Notes: a model not told the origin generated them from the letters alone. DNA of 6,063 nt from Elusimicrobiota bacterium (GCA_018830385.1 JAHJSO010000196.1:1-6063), one strand, 5' to 3'; shown: positions 1-5,975, numbered from the stretch's first letter. Numbers and translations: made by a program.

Positions 1-819
1 GTGTTTGAAAAAGAACCACTGCCAAAGGACTCGCCGCTTCTTGAACTGGAGAATGTAGTCCTTACGCCGCACCTTGGGGCATCAACGGAAGAAGCCCAGA
101 TAAAGGTAGCCCGTGAATCCAGCGAGATGATAATTGACTTCTTTACGCAGGGGATTATACGAAACGCCGTAAACATTCCGTCGGTGGACAAGGAGACATA
201 CAAGAAACTCAAACCATATCTTGATATGGCAGAAAAAATCGGCGCCTTTCTGTCGCAGATAATTGACGGCGGGATGAAGGGGATAGACATTATTTATGCA
301 GGTGATGTCTCGCAGTTTAACACCAGCGTCCTGACATCCGCCTGTCTGAAAGGACTCTTAACTCCACTGCTGGATATGAAGGTGAACTTTGTAAATGCAA
401 TGTTTCTGGCAAAAGACAGGGGTATAAAAATTCAGGAAATAAAAACAACCCAGACGGCAAATTATACTTCGCTCTTGACTGCAAAAGTAATAACTGAAAA
501 ACAACAATTATCTGCTTCGGGAACTATTTTTGACCACGGGATGCCGAGAATAGTTGAGATAAAGGACATGGACGTTGACATAATCCCGCAGGGCTGTATG
601 CTGTTCCTTGAAAACACGGACAGGCCTGGCATAATCGGAAGGATAGGCACTGTCCTGGGAGATAACGACATAAACATTGCAGGCATGCAGGTCGGAAGGA
701 AATCATCGGGCGGAGAAGCCATAACAATAATAAACATAGACACCTGCCCAACGACGGAAACACTGAAAACAATATCAGGGATTGACGGCGTTACGAAAGT
801 GAAACTCGTGGTGCTGTAA
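1..819 (+). CDS. serA: D-3-phosphoglycerate dehydrogenase, C-terminal part (5' truncated by window)
   Basis: SerA oxidises 3-phosphoglycerate to 3-phosphohydroxypyruvate with NAD+, the first step of cytosolic serine synthesis. The visible 272 codons begin inside the gene: the first GTG reads as the Val of the family's DVFEKEP stretch, so it is not a real start. In visible numbering, residues 1-50 are the end of the catalytic domain, including TPHLGAST (22-29), whose His24 is the conserved catalytic histidine. Residues about 60-195 match the intervening (ASB-type) domain of long SerA proteins. Residues 200-272 are a C-terminal ACT domain with the NTDRPG (205-210) and NIAGMQVGR (225-233) signatures used for serine feedback binding in this family. 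Long-form SerA is about 525 residues, so roughly half is missing upstream. It ends with TAA, 65 bases before the ABC ATPase. Whether it shares a transcript with the downstream genes is unclear. Confidence 0.96.
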   Translation: MFEKEPLPKDSPLLELENVVLTPHLGASTEEAQIKVARESSEMIIDFFTQGIIRNAVNIPSVDKETYKKLKPYLDMAEKIGAFLSQIIDGGMKGIDIIYAGDVSQFNTSVLTSACLKGLLTPLLDMKVNFVNAMFLAKDRGIKIQEIKTTQTANYTSLLTAKVITEKQQLSASGTIFDHGMPRIVEIKDMDVDIIPQGCMLFLENTDRPGIIGRIGTVLGDNDINIAGMQVGRKSSGGEAITIINIDTCPTTETLKTISGIDGVTKVKLVVL

Positions 820-835
820 AACCTAACCGCATGTG

Positions 836-861
836 GCCCGCGCGGGTAGAACCCTGCGGGC
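836..861 (+). other. GC-rich hairpin between serA and the ABC operon
   Basis: GCCCGC (836-841) pairs with GCGGGC (856-861), and GGGT (844-847) pairs with ACCC (851-854). The loop is AGA, and a small internal loop (GC opposite T) interrupts the stem. No T-run follows (the next bases are AGTGAAGATG), so it is not a canonical intrinsic terminator. It could be a transcript-stabilising or attenuating stem between serA and the next gene, or a copy of an interspersed repeat. Confidence 0.55.
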
Positions 862-884
862 AGTGAAGATGTGACGGGAATTGT

Positions 885-1649
885 ATGACGGATATCATGG
901 AAAAAAATTCTATCGCCATAAAAAGCGCCATAAAAATAGAAACCCTTACCAAGATCTACAGAAGGAGCCACTTAGGCCGACTCCACACAACCACCGGAGT
1001 AAAAAATCTCTCTCTTGAAGTGAAAACAGGAGAAATTTTCGGGCTGGTGGGTTTAAACGGCAGCGGGAAAACAACCACGATTAAACTTATACTCGGGCTA
1101 CTGTTCCCCACCGACGGCAAAATAACCGTCTTCGGCAATCCTATGCCCGACAGAAAAAAACTGCATCTTATCGGCTACCTGCCTGAACTGCCCTATTTTC
1201 ACAAAAAGTTCACCGGCAAGGAACTGCTTGTTTTTTATTCCAAACTTTCCGGCATGGACAGGGGACTAATCCCGGGCAGGATACAGGAAATAGCAGGGCT
1301 GCTGGAAATGGTGCCGTACATGGACAAAAGGATTTCCGACTATTCAAAGGGAATGATGCAACGGCTGGCGATAGCCCAGAGTTTGGTCCACGACCCGCCA
1401 CTCCTCGTCTTTGACGAACTTGTAAGCGGGCTTGACCCTCTGGGTATAAGGGAAATGAGGACTCTTGTCCAGAAACTAAAAGAGCGGGGTAAGACCGTAT
1501 TTTTCTCCTCGCACCTTATATCCGAGGTTGAAAGGGTGTGCGACAGGGTTGGCATACTGCACGGCGGTTCGCTTGTCCGGGTCGTTGAACAAACCGACTG
1601 GCAACGGACAAACCTTGAGGATATTTTTATAAGCGAGGTCAAAAAGTGA
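885..1649 (+). CDS. ABC transporter ATP-binding protein (ABC-2 exporter type)
   Basis: This is the 254-residue cytoplasmic ATPase that should power the permease encoded by the next gene. All nucleotide-binding motifs are present: Walker A GLNGSGKTT (56-64), Q-loop region GYLPE (97-101, Glu in place of Gln, as seen in several export-type ATPases), a variant signature YSKGMMQR (153-160) instead of LSGGQ, Walker B LLVFDE (173-178) with catalytic Glu178, D-loop SGLDP (181-185) and the switch histidine in SSH (His210). Length and motif spacing are typical of the CcmA/NatA-like export group. The ATG at 885 has a weak GGGA upstream (876-879). A second in-frame ATG at 897 is a possible start that would remove four residues. 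The last codons overlap the permease start in a GTGA, so the two are almost certainly co-translated. The substrate cannot be read from the ATPase. Confidence 0.95.
   Translation: MTDIMEKNSIAIKSAIKIETLTKIYRRSHLGRLHTTTGVKNLSLEVKTGEIFGLVGLNGSGKTTTIKLILGLLFPTDGKITVFGNPMPDRKKLHLIGYLPELPYFHKKFTGKELLVFYSKLSGMDRGLIPGRIQEIAGLLEMVPYMDKRISDYSKGMMQRLAIAQSLVHDPPLLVFDELVSGLDPLGIREMRTLVQKLKERGKTVFFSSHLISEVERVCDRVGILHGGSLVRVVEQTDWQRTNLEDIFISEVKK
1635..1639 (+). promoter_or_regulatory. Ribosome binding site for the ABC permease
   Basis: GAGGT lies inside the end of the ATPase gene, six bases before the GTG at 1646. It supports GTG, overlapping the ATPase stop codon, as the permease start. Confidence 0.6.
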
Positions 1650-2410
1650 AGAGGATACTTGCAATTTCATACTATACCTTCAGGCAGAACGTCCGCAACA
1701 GGGTCTATTACGTACTTTTCATTTTTACCCTGATTATGGTTTTTGTAAGCATGCTGCTGTCCGTGCTGGGCGGCGAACAGCCAATGAGGATACTCCTTGA
1801 CTTCGGGCTCGTATCAATTGAGTTCTTCGCCCTTCTCATCGCTATCTTTACAAGCGTAACCACCATCACGGAAGAGGTTGAATCAAAAACAATATACCTG
1901 ATTCTCATAAAACCGATACCCAGGTGGTACTACATTCTGGGTAGATATACGGGCATACTGCTGTCCGTCTGGACGAGCATGCTCCTTATGTATGCGTTCC
2001 ATTTCCTGATGCTCACACTGCAGGGGTGGCACCCGGGGCCGGACTACCTGTATGCGGTAATATCATCTTCACTCAAAATAGCGATAATATCCGCCGTTGC
2101 AATATTCTTTTCCGTGTTTTCCACGTCGACCGCATCATCTCTTGTATTCAGCGTTTTTATATGGATAGCGGGGCACTTCAGCACCGAGATAAACTTTCTT
2201 ACCGGGAAGATGGAATTTTTACCCGCTAAATATTCCGTTAAAATACTTTATTATGTCATCCCGAACCTGCAGTATTTTAACTGGCGGGATTTTTTAAGCA
2301 CCGGTGTTTCCTTTTTCAGATGGATGCCCGTGGCTGTCGTCTATGCAGTTGCGTATATAGGTGTTTTTATGTGCCTGTCTTCTGTCCTGTTTGAAAAAAA
2401 AGAGGTCTGA
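1646..2410 (+). CDS. ABC-2 family transporter permease
   Basis: This 254-residue integral membrane protein is the expected membrane partner of the preceding ATPase. I read about six hydrophobic segments, near residues 19-43, 53-75, 100-125, 135-160, 163-180 and 226-248. Between segments 2 and 3 is the cytoplasmic stretch ITEEVESKTIYLILIKP (74-90) followed by R93 and YILGRY (96-101). This E..E..T...L..KP..R..Y..G.. pattern is characteristic of ABC-2 permeases of the NosY-like group. PNLQYFNWRD (206-215) before the last segment is also a common family element. The GTG start at 1646 overlaps the ATPase TGA by four bases and has GAGGT at good spacing. An A8 run lies just before the stop (2394-2401). 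The substrate is unknown: lipid, polysaccharide, peptide, or a non-transport role in the envelope are all possible. Confidence 0.92.
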   Translation: MKRILAISYYTFRQNVRNRVYYVLFIFTLIMVFVSMLLSVLGGEQPMRILLDFGLVSIEFFALLIAIFTSVTTITEEVESKTIYLILIKPIPRWYYILGRYTGILLSVWTSMLLMYAFHFLMLTLQGWHPGPDYLYAVISSSLKIAIISAVAIFFSVFSTSTASSLVFSVFIWIAGHFSTEINFLTGKMEFLPAKYSVKILYYVIPNLQYFNWRDFLSTGVSFFRWMPVAVVYAVAYIGVFMCLSSVLFEKKEV

Positions 2411-2430
2411 CGCTTTGACACAATGTTGAA

Positions 2431-3204
2431 ATGAAAATAAAAATCGTCCATGTTTTACTGTGTGTTTTTGCGCTTACAGTAGCAACCTCTTCTTTTATTC
2501 TTGACGGATTATTCACCTACCCGTACAGCAAGGCAAACGCAGACATCACGGCGCTCTCCGGGCCCGCAAGGAAACTCCCCGTTGAAAAATATTTATTGTT
2601 TGATATTACCGGCATTGTCCTTGGCGTAAGGCGCCTCACGGCAAACATGGCATGGATACACGTCCTGCAGTATTACGGTTCCGCCGATCTGAGCGACAGT
2701 GAAAAAAAACAGCCGGAGGAGACACGCGGGCATCATAACCACAAGCACGGATCGCTTTACGGCGCCGGGAAATATTATGACCTGCTGAAATTCTGCCAGC
2801 GGGTTGTCCGTCTTGACCCTTTTTTCCACTACGTATATCTATACGGCTCCGCTTCTATGGCATGGAACCTTGAAAGGCCCGACGAAGGGCTTTCCCTGCT
2901 CCAGGAAGGTATAGAAAATTATCCCTCAACACGACCCGACTACTGGCAACTTCATCTTTTCAAACTTGCAATAATTTACAAAAAACTTGACAGGTACGCC
3001 GACATGGTCTCCCATCTTGAAAGCGCTGTCCAGCAGCCGGGCCGCCCGGTGATGGTCGTAGCCATACTTGCAAATATATATAAGAAGACGCAAAATTACG
3101 AGCGCGCCCTTGCCCTCTGGCATGATATTTACAATACCGGGGACGCCGACTACAGGGAGTACGCTGCACAACAAATACAATTTCTGGAGACTGTAACGGA
3201 ATAA
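2431..3204 (+). CDS. Membrane-anchored TPR-repeat protein
   Basis: This is a 257-residue protein of unknown specific function. Residues 5-27 form a hydrophobic N-terminal segment without a clear cleavage site or lipobox, so it is probably a signal anchor leaving the rest outside the cytoplasm. A conserved-looking block follows (residues 68-83: RLTANMAWIHVLQYYG). A polar insert comes next, with a His-rich patch HHNHKHG (101-107). From about 116 to 240 there are helical pairs of TPR type, for example a FCQRVVRLDPFFHYVYLYGS stretch (121-140), DEGLSLLQEGIENYPS (151-166), YADMVSHLESAV (189-200) and YERALALWHDIYNT (223-236). TPRs bind other proteins. Its position 20 bases after the permease suggests an accessory subunit of that transporter, which is inference. 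No strong ribosome binding site precedes the ATG, so coupling to the upstream gene is plausible. Confidence 0.85.
   Translation: MKIKIVHVLLCVFALTVATSSFILDGLFTYPYSKANADITALSGPARKLPVEKYLLFDITGIVLGVRRLTANMAWIHVLQYYGSADLSDSEKKQPEETRGHHNHKHGSLYGAGKYYDLLKFCQRVVRLDPFFHYVYLYGSASMAWNLERPDEGLSLLQEGIENYPSTRPDYWQLHLFKLAIIYKKLDRYADMVSHLESAVQQPGRPVMVVAILANIYKKTQNYERALALWHDIYNTGDADYREYAAQQIQFLETVTE
2731..2751 (+). other. His-rich loop in the TPR protein
   Basis: Codons 101-107 of the TPR gene spell HHNHKHG, with four histidines in six residues. They sit in a charged linker between the N-terminal block and the TPR helices. Such a patch could bind Zn, Ni or Cu, but it could also be an unstructured polar insert. 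Confidence 0.4.
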
Positions 3205-3207
3205 GGA

Positions 3208-4179
3208 ATGAAAATTTACAGTAAAACGGCGGCAATCGCCTTAATCTTGCTATTACTGGCAGGCGGCGCCGGCATACTTCTTGTGGCGTCAAATTTTTTG
3301 ACCGGGTACATACGGGGACAGCACGAAAATTATTTTATAAACCTGGCAGGTTCGTTCTCGCGCAATGTGGCAAGCGCGGTCGTCTCAAAAGACACCTACT
3401 CGTTAAACATGTTTATAAGAGACATATCTATGTCGCCGGGCGTCCTATACGTCGCCATCAGCAATGAGGAAGGGAGGGTCATCGCCCAGTCGGATGCGGC
3501 AATCGTCAATAAACTTTCAGACGCACCCGTTACCGGATGGAACGTTCTCTCCAGGGACGTACTCGCCAGGCGGACATCGTTAAACGGGGAAAAGGTTACG
3601 GACATCTCCGTCCCGCTGAACATAATGGACGAGTACTGGGGTATGATAAGGATCGGCGTTTCGGACGCCGGAGTCGAAAAGAACCTTGTCGTATTACGAA
3701 TAATAATTATCGTTTTCGGCGTTTCCATGTTGTTGATAACACTCTCTTATGTATCGCTGTTCCCGAACACAATAATAATCCCGATACTAAAATTCGTGTT
3801 TGACGGAGCCACCGGCGAAGAAAAGAGGAAATTTACCCGTATACTCGTGAACAAGGACGTGGATTTTAATACCACAAGCGGCATTACCGGCAAAGGTAAA
3901 TTAACCGACCTGTCAACAAGCGGGGCGAAACTCTCCGTCGACGACGACATACAACCCGGCGAAAAGGTTACGTTATCGCTCTCCCTGACGGGGAACGAAA
4001 ATAAAAAATGGATGCCCTCGTGCAGTATCCAGTGGCGTACGTTAAAAGGCGGGATAAATACATACGGAATTCAATTTGACCATGTAAACCTGATTGAGCG
4101 CATGCAGATCACCGAATTCCTTAACCGGATGCGGGTGCAACAGGACGAGTGGATAAAGGAAAAACTCGCCATAAAATAA
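3208..4179 (+). CDS. Membrane sensor protein with C-terminal PilZ (c-di-GMP-binding) domain
   Basis: This is a 323-residue protein. A first membrane helix lies at about 7-29, then an extracytoplasmic region of about 130 residues (31-161), a second helix (162-185) and a cytoplasmic PilZ domain (about 204-308). The outer region reads like a Cache/PDC-type sensor: SPGVLYVAISNEEGRVIAQSD (76-96), then DISVPL (132-137) and YWGMIRIGVS (143-152). In the PilZ domain both c-di-GMP contacts are intact: RKFTR (R207 and R211, RxxxR) and DLSTSG (234-239, D/NxSxxG). After the second helix, an IIIPIL stretch (189-194) recalls the start of a HAMP linker, but no full HAMP, GGDEF, EAL or kinase domain follows, so PilZ is the only output. 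The ATG is three bases after the TPR stop, with AACGGA seven bases upstream. It probably links c-di-GMP level and a periplasmic signal. The ligand is unknown. Confidence 0.9.
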   Translation: MKIYSKTAAIALILLLLAGGAGILLVASNFLTGYIRGQHENYFINLAGSFSRNVASAVVSKDTYSLNMFIRDISMSPGVLYVAISNEEGRVIAQSDAAIVNKLSDAPVTGWNVLSRDVLARRTSLNGEKVTDISVPLNIMDEYWGMIRIGVSDAGVEKNLVVLRIIIIVFGVSMLLITLSYVSLFPNTIIIPILKFVFDGATGEEKRKFTRILVNKDVDFNTTSGITGKGKLTDLSTSGAKLSVDDDIQPGEKVTLSLSLTGNENKKWMPSCSIQWRTLKGGINTYGIQFDHVNLIERMQITEFLNRMRVQQDEWIKEKLAIK

Positions 4180-5345
4180 TGGATATACTAATAATACTCC
4201 TGCTTGTCGTCCTAACGGTTGTAATAATACTCCTGCTTGCAAAAACGGCACGGCCGCGCGAGGAAACCTCTTTCACCCTGATGCAGCAGCAGATTGATGG
4301 CATCAGGAAACAACTCGCTGACGGCCTCCAGTCAAACACGCAGTCTGTATCGCAAACCCTTAACTCCATTATGGAACTGGTCAACAAACAATTGTCGGAC
4401 ATAAACCAGCAGATGAGTGACTCCCAGAAGACAATCGGCGAACGGCTGGACAACAATACAAGGGTAGTCGGCGAACGGCTGGACAACAATACCAGGGTAG
4501 TTGGCGAACGGCTGGACAATACTTCCAGCGTGGTCAGCGACGTGCAGAGGTCGCTGGGTTCTCTCTCACAGGCAACCCAGCGGGTATTTGAGGTCGGCAA
4601 AGACATATCCAGCCTGCAGGAAATCCTGAGGGCTCCGAAACTCAGGGGTTTACTGGGGGAGTTATTCCTGGGCGACCTGTTATCACAGATACTGCCGAAG
4701 GAACACTACTCCATGCAGTATAAATTCAGGAGCGGCGAGACCGTGGACGCCATAATACGCCTGGGGCAGGGGCTTGTGCCCATTGATTCAAAATTCCCGC
4801 TGGAGAGTTTCCGCCGGATAATAGAAACCACTGCCTCGGACGACGAGAAACAGGCTGCGCGGAAAAAATTTGCGGGCGACGTGAAAAAACACATTGATGC
4901 AATTTCGCAAAAGTACATCCTGCCCGACGAGGGCACGTTTGATTTCGCAATGATGTACATCCCCGCCGAAAACGTATATTACGAGATGATTATAAAAGAC
5001 GAAACAACAGACGATAAAGGAATCTCGGCTTACGCCCTTGAACGGCGGGTAATACCCGTTTCACCCAATAGTTTCTATGCATACCTGCAGGCGATTGTGC
5101 TGGGCCTGAATGGGCTGCGGGTGGAAAAAAACGCCCGCCTTATACTTGAACACCTGGACCGTCTTAAAGGTGATTTCGCAAGGTTCCGGCAGGACTTTGA
5201 CGTACTGGGAAAACACCTTACGAGCGCAAAGGGTAAATACGAGGATTCCGACAAGAGACTTTCTCGGTTTGAAGAAAAACTTATAAGTTCGGGAGAAAAG
5301 GGAGATAGTGAAAAGCCACTCCTGGGGGGTGAAAAAAGTGAATGA
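4179..5345 (+). CDS. rmuC: DNA recombination protein RmuC homologue
   Basis: RmuC proteins are membrane-anchored, nuclease-like proteins that limit recombination at inverted or short repeats. The chosen start is the ATG at 4179, overlapping the PilZ stop by one base (TAATG) and placing the membrane helix at residues 1-22. An in-frame GTG at 4149 would add ten charged residues inside the PilZ gene and is less likely. The product is 388 residues. After the helix comes a long coiled coil (about 30-150) with three 11-residue repeats (86-118). The RmuC core follows: RGLLGELFLGDLL (156-168), VDAII (189-193), VPIDSKFPLESF (200-211), FDFAMMYIPAENVYYE (254-269) and VIPVSPNSFYAYL (291-303). Asp190 with Asp203 and Lys205 form a pattern like the PD-(D/E)xK nuclease core. 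The last 25 residues are low-complexity and charged. It is somewhat shorter than the E. coli protein. Confidence 0.93.
   Translation: MDILIILLLVVLTVVIILLLAKTARPREETSFTLMQQQIDGIRKQLADGLQSNTQSVSQTLNSIMELVNKQLSDINQQMSDSQKTIGERLDNNTRVVGERLDNNTRVVGERLDNTSSVVSDVQRSLGSLSQATQRVFEVGKDISSLQEILRAPKLRGLLGELFLGDLLSQILPKEHYSMQYKFRSGETVDAIIRLGQGLVPIDSKFPLESFRRIIETTASDDEKQAARKKFAGDVKKHIDAISQKYILPDEGTFDFAMMYIPAENVYYEMIIKDETTDDKGISAYALERRVIPVSPNSFYAYLQAIVLGLNGLRVEKNARLILEHLDRLKGDFARFRQDFDVLGKHLTSAKGKYEDSDKRLSRFEEKLISSGEKGDSEKPLLGGEKSE
4188..4253 (+). repeat. rmuC: 33-base-period direct repeat in the rmuC membrane helix
   Basis: TAATAATACTCCTGCTTG occurs exactly twice, at 4189-4206 and 4222-4239, offset by 33 bases. 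In protein terms residues 4-9 (LIILLL) are repeated at 15-20 (VIILLL), an 11-residue period. The exact 18-base match suggests a recent in-frame duplication rather than hydrophobic convergence alone. Confidence 0.8.
4434..4532 (+). repeat. rmuC: Three tandem 33-base repeats in the rmuC coiled coil
   Basis: The copies are 4434-4466, 4467-4499 and 4500-4532. Copies 1 and 2 differ at two positions. Copy 3 keeps the first 20 bases almost exactly (GGCGAACGGCTGGACAA is shared by all three) and then diverges. The encoded unit is (I/V)GERLDNNTRV, a hendecad that fits a coiled coil. The repeats are in frame and keep the helix phase. Confidence 0.93.
5324..5332 (+). promoter_or_regulatory. Strong Shine-Dalgarno deciding the DJ-1/PfpI start
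   Basis: GGGGGGTGA matches the anti-Shine-Dalgarno target AGGAGGTGA apart from two A-to-G changes that still allow G-U pairing. It lies five bases before the GTG at 5338 and inside the end of rmuC. It favours that start over the in-frame GTGs at 5308 and 5329. Confidence 0.65.
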
Positions 5346-5871
5346 TCTAAAAGGCAAAAAGGTTGCAATGATTATTGCATCAAAGAATTTCAGAGACGAG
5401 GAATACCTTCAGCCGAAAGACGTCCTCTCAAAGGCAGGCGCCGAGATTGTCACCGTCTCATCAACACTGGACCAGTGCACCGGCATTCTCGGGGCAAAGG
5501 TAAAGCCCGATGTTTTAATTTCAGAAATGAAAGCATCAGAGTATGATGCTGTAATTTTTGTCGGCGGACATGGCTCCAGTGAATACTGGGACAGCGCGGT
5601 TGCACACAAGATTGTAAAAGACACTGTCTCGCACAAAAAAATTCTTGCGGCTATATGTATTGCTCCCTCCACTCTTGCAAATGCCGGGGTTATTCAGGGT
5701 AAAAATGCAACGGCGTTCCCTTCCGTGAGTTCCCACATGGAGTCCAAAGGTGCAAAATACACCGGCAAACCGGTTGAGCAGGATGGTAAAATCATTACCG
5801 GGTATGGACCTGAAGCAGCATTGGAATTTGGCGAAGCAGTAAAAAGATTACTGATGATGAACAGACATTAA
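5338..5871 (+). CDS. DJ-1/PfpI family protein
   Basis: This is a 177-residue cytosolic protein of the class I glutamine-amidotransferase-like fold. Members include PfpI-type proteases, deglycase or glyoxalase-like stress proteins and chaperones, so the exact activity cannot be named. In numbering from the GTG at 5338, the N-terminal strand is KVAMIIAS (8-15), the conserved acidic site is in FRDEEY (Glu21/Glu22), the GGHGS turn is at 76-80, and the nucleophile elbow AAICIAP carries Cys107. Cys107 is followed by Ile rather than the His of the PfpI-type CHG motif. LANAGVIQGKNATAF (113-127) and TGYGPEAALEF (154-164) are typical C-terminal elements. Length is normal. The start overlaps the rmuC stop by eight bases, with a strong Shine-Dalgarno. 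A longer form from GTG 5308 would add ten residues (187 in all) and is less likely. It is the last gene of the run, followed by GC-rich hairpins. Confidence 0.92.
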   Translation: MNDLKGKKVAMIIASKNFRDEEYLQPKDVLSKAGAEIVTVSSTLDQCTGILGAKVKPDVLISEMKASEYDAVIFVGGHGSSEYWDSAVAHKIVKDTVSHKKILAAICIAPSTLANAGVIQGKNATAFPSVSSHMESKGAKYTGKPVEQDGKIITGYGPEAALEFGEAVKRLLMMNRH

Positions 5872-5877
5872 AATAAC

Positions 5878-5916
5878 CGGGCTGGCGGGCGCGTTGCCCG
5901 TGCGGTCGGGCAGCCG
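5878..5916 (+). terminator. Probable end-of-operon hairpin region with competing stems
   Basis: Just after the DJ-1 stop, CGGGC (5886-5890) can pair with GCCCG (5896-5900) around a GCGTT loop, with an outer stem GGCTG (5880-5884) to CAGCC (5911-5915). Alternatively, the same GCCCG can pair with CGGGC at 5907-5911. The following AATAATTTGATTTTTG is T-rich but not an immediate T-run, so termination is plausible rather than certain. Confidence 0.4.
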
Positions 5917-5922
5917 AATAAT

Positions 5923-5951
5923 TTGATTTTTGTTTCAAATTTTGCTATAAA
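5923..5951 (+). promoter_or_regulatory. Sigma-70-type promoter for tRNA-Tyr
   Basis: The -35 element is TTGATT (5923-5928). A 17-base spacer leads to the -10 element TATAAA (5946-5951), which is preceded by TG one base upstream (5943-5944, extended -10). Predicted initiation near 5958 would leave a leader of about 18 bases before the mature tRNA. Its place between the operon end and the tRNA supports the call. Confidence 0.7.
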
Positions 5952-5975
5952 TGTTCGTTGTACGGATGTTATTGT

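Noticed and set aside
1..3. GTG at position 1 as the start of a short protein
   Set aside because: It is the Val codon of the SerA DVFEKEP motif. The gene continues upstream of the window.
791..820. Possible promoter TTACGA / TGTAAA at the end of serA for the ABC operon
   Set aside because: Both hexamers are weak, the spacing is 18, and it lies within coding sequence. The match is at chance level.
462..971. Minus-strand 169-codon open frame across the serA end
   Set aside because: It lies opposite the well-supported serA ACT domain and the ABC start, has no recognisable domain, and its translation looks like an antisense shadow.
2026..2229. Plus-strand 67-codon frame inside the permease gene
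   Set aside because: It is fully nested in another frame of a confident membrane protein, with no domain and no convincing ribosome binding site.
2394..2401. A8 runs at the permease end (2394-2401) and in the TPR gene (2702-2709) as programmed frameshift or phase-variation sites
   Set aside because: Neither has a downstream overlapping frame that would give a sensible product, and A-rich Lys codons are common here.
4149..4178. Upstream GTG start for rmuC
   Set aside because: It would put ten charged residues before the membrane helix and sit within the PilZ gene. ATG 4179 overlaps the stop and matches the normal N-terminal helix position.
4434..4532. CRISPR-like or intergenic tandem repeat
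   Set aside because: Units are contiguous without spacers, in frame, and encode a coiled-coil hendecad.
4121..4606. Minus-strand 161-codon frame with a repeated SSRSPTTLVL pattern
   Set aside because: The repeat is just the reverse strand of the rmuC 33-base repeats. The forward frame carries a clear RmuC protein.
5308..5337. Upstream GTG starts (5308, 5329) for the DJ-1 gene
   Set aside because: The strong GGGGGGTGA at 5324-5332 is correctly spaced only for GTG 5338, and the family N-terminus begins just after it.
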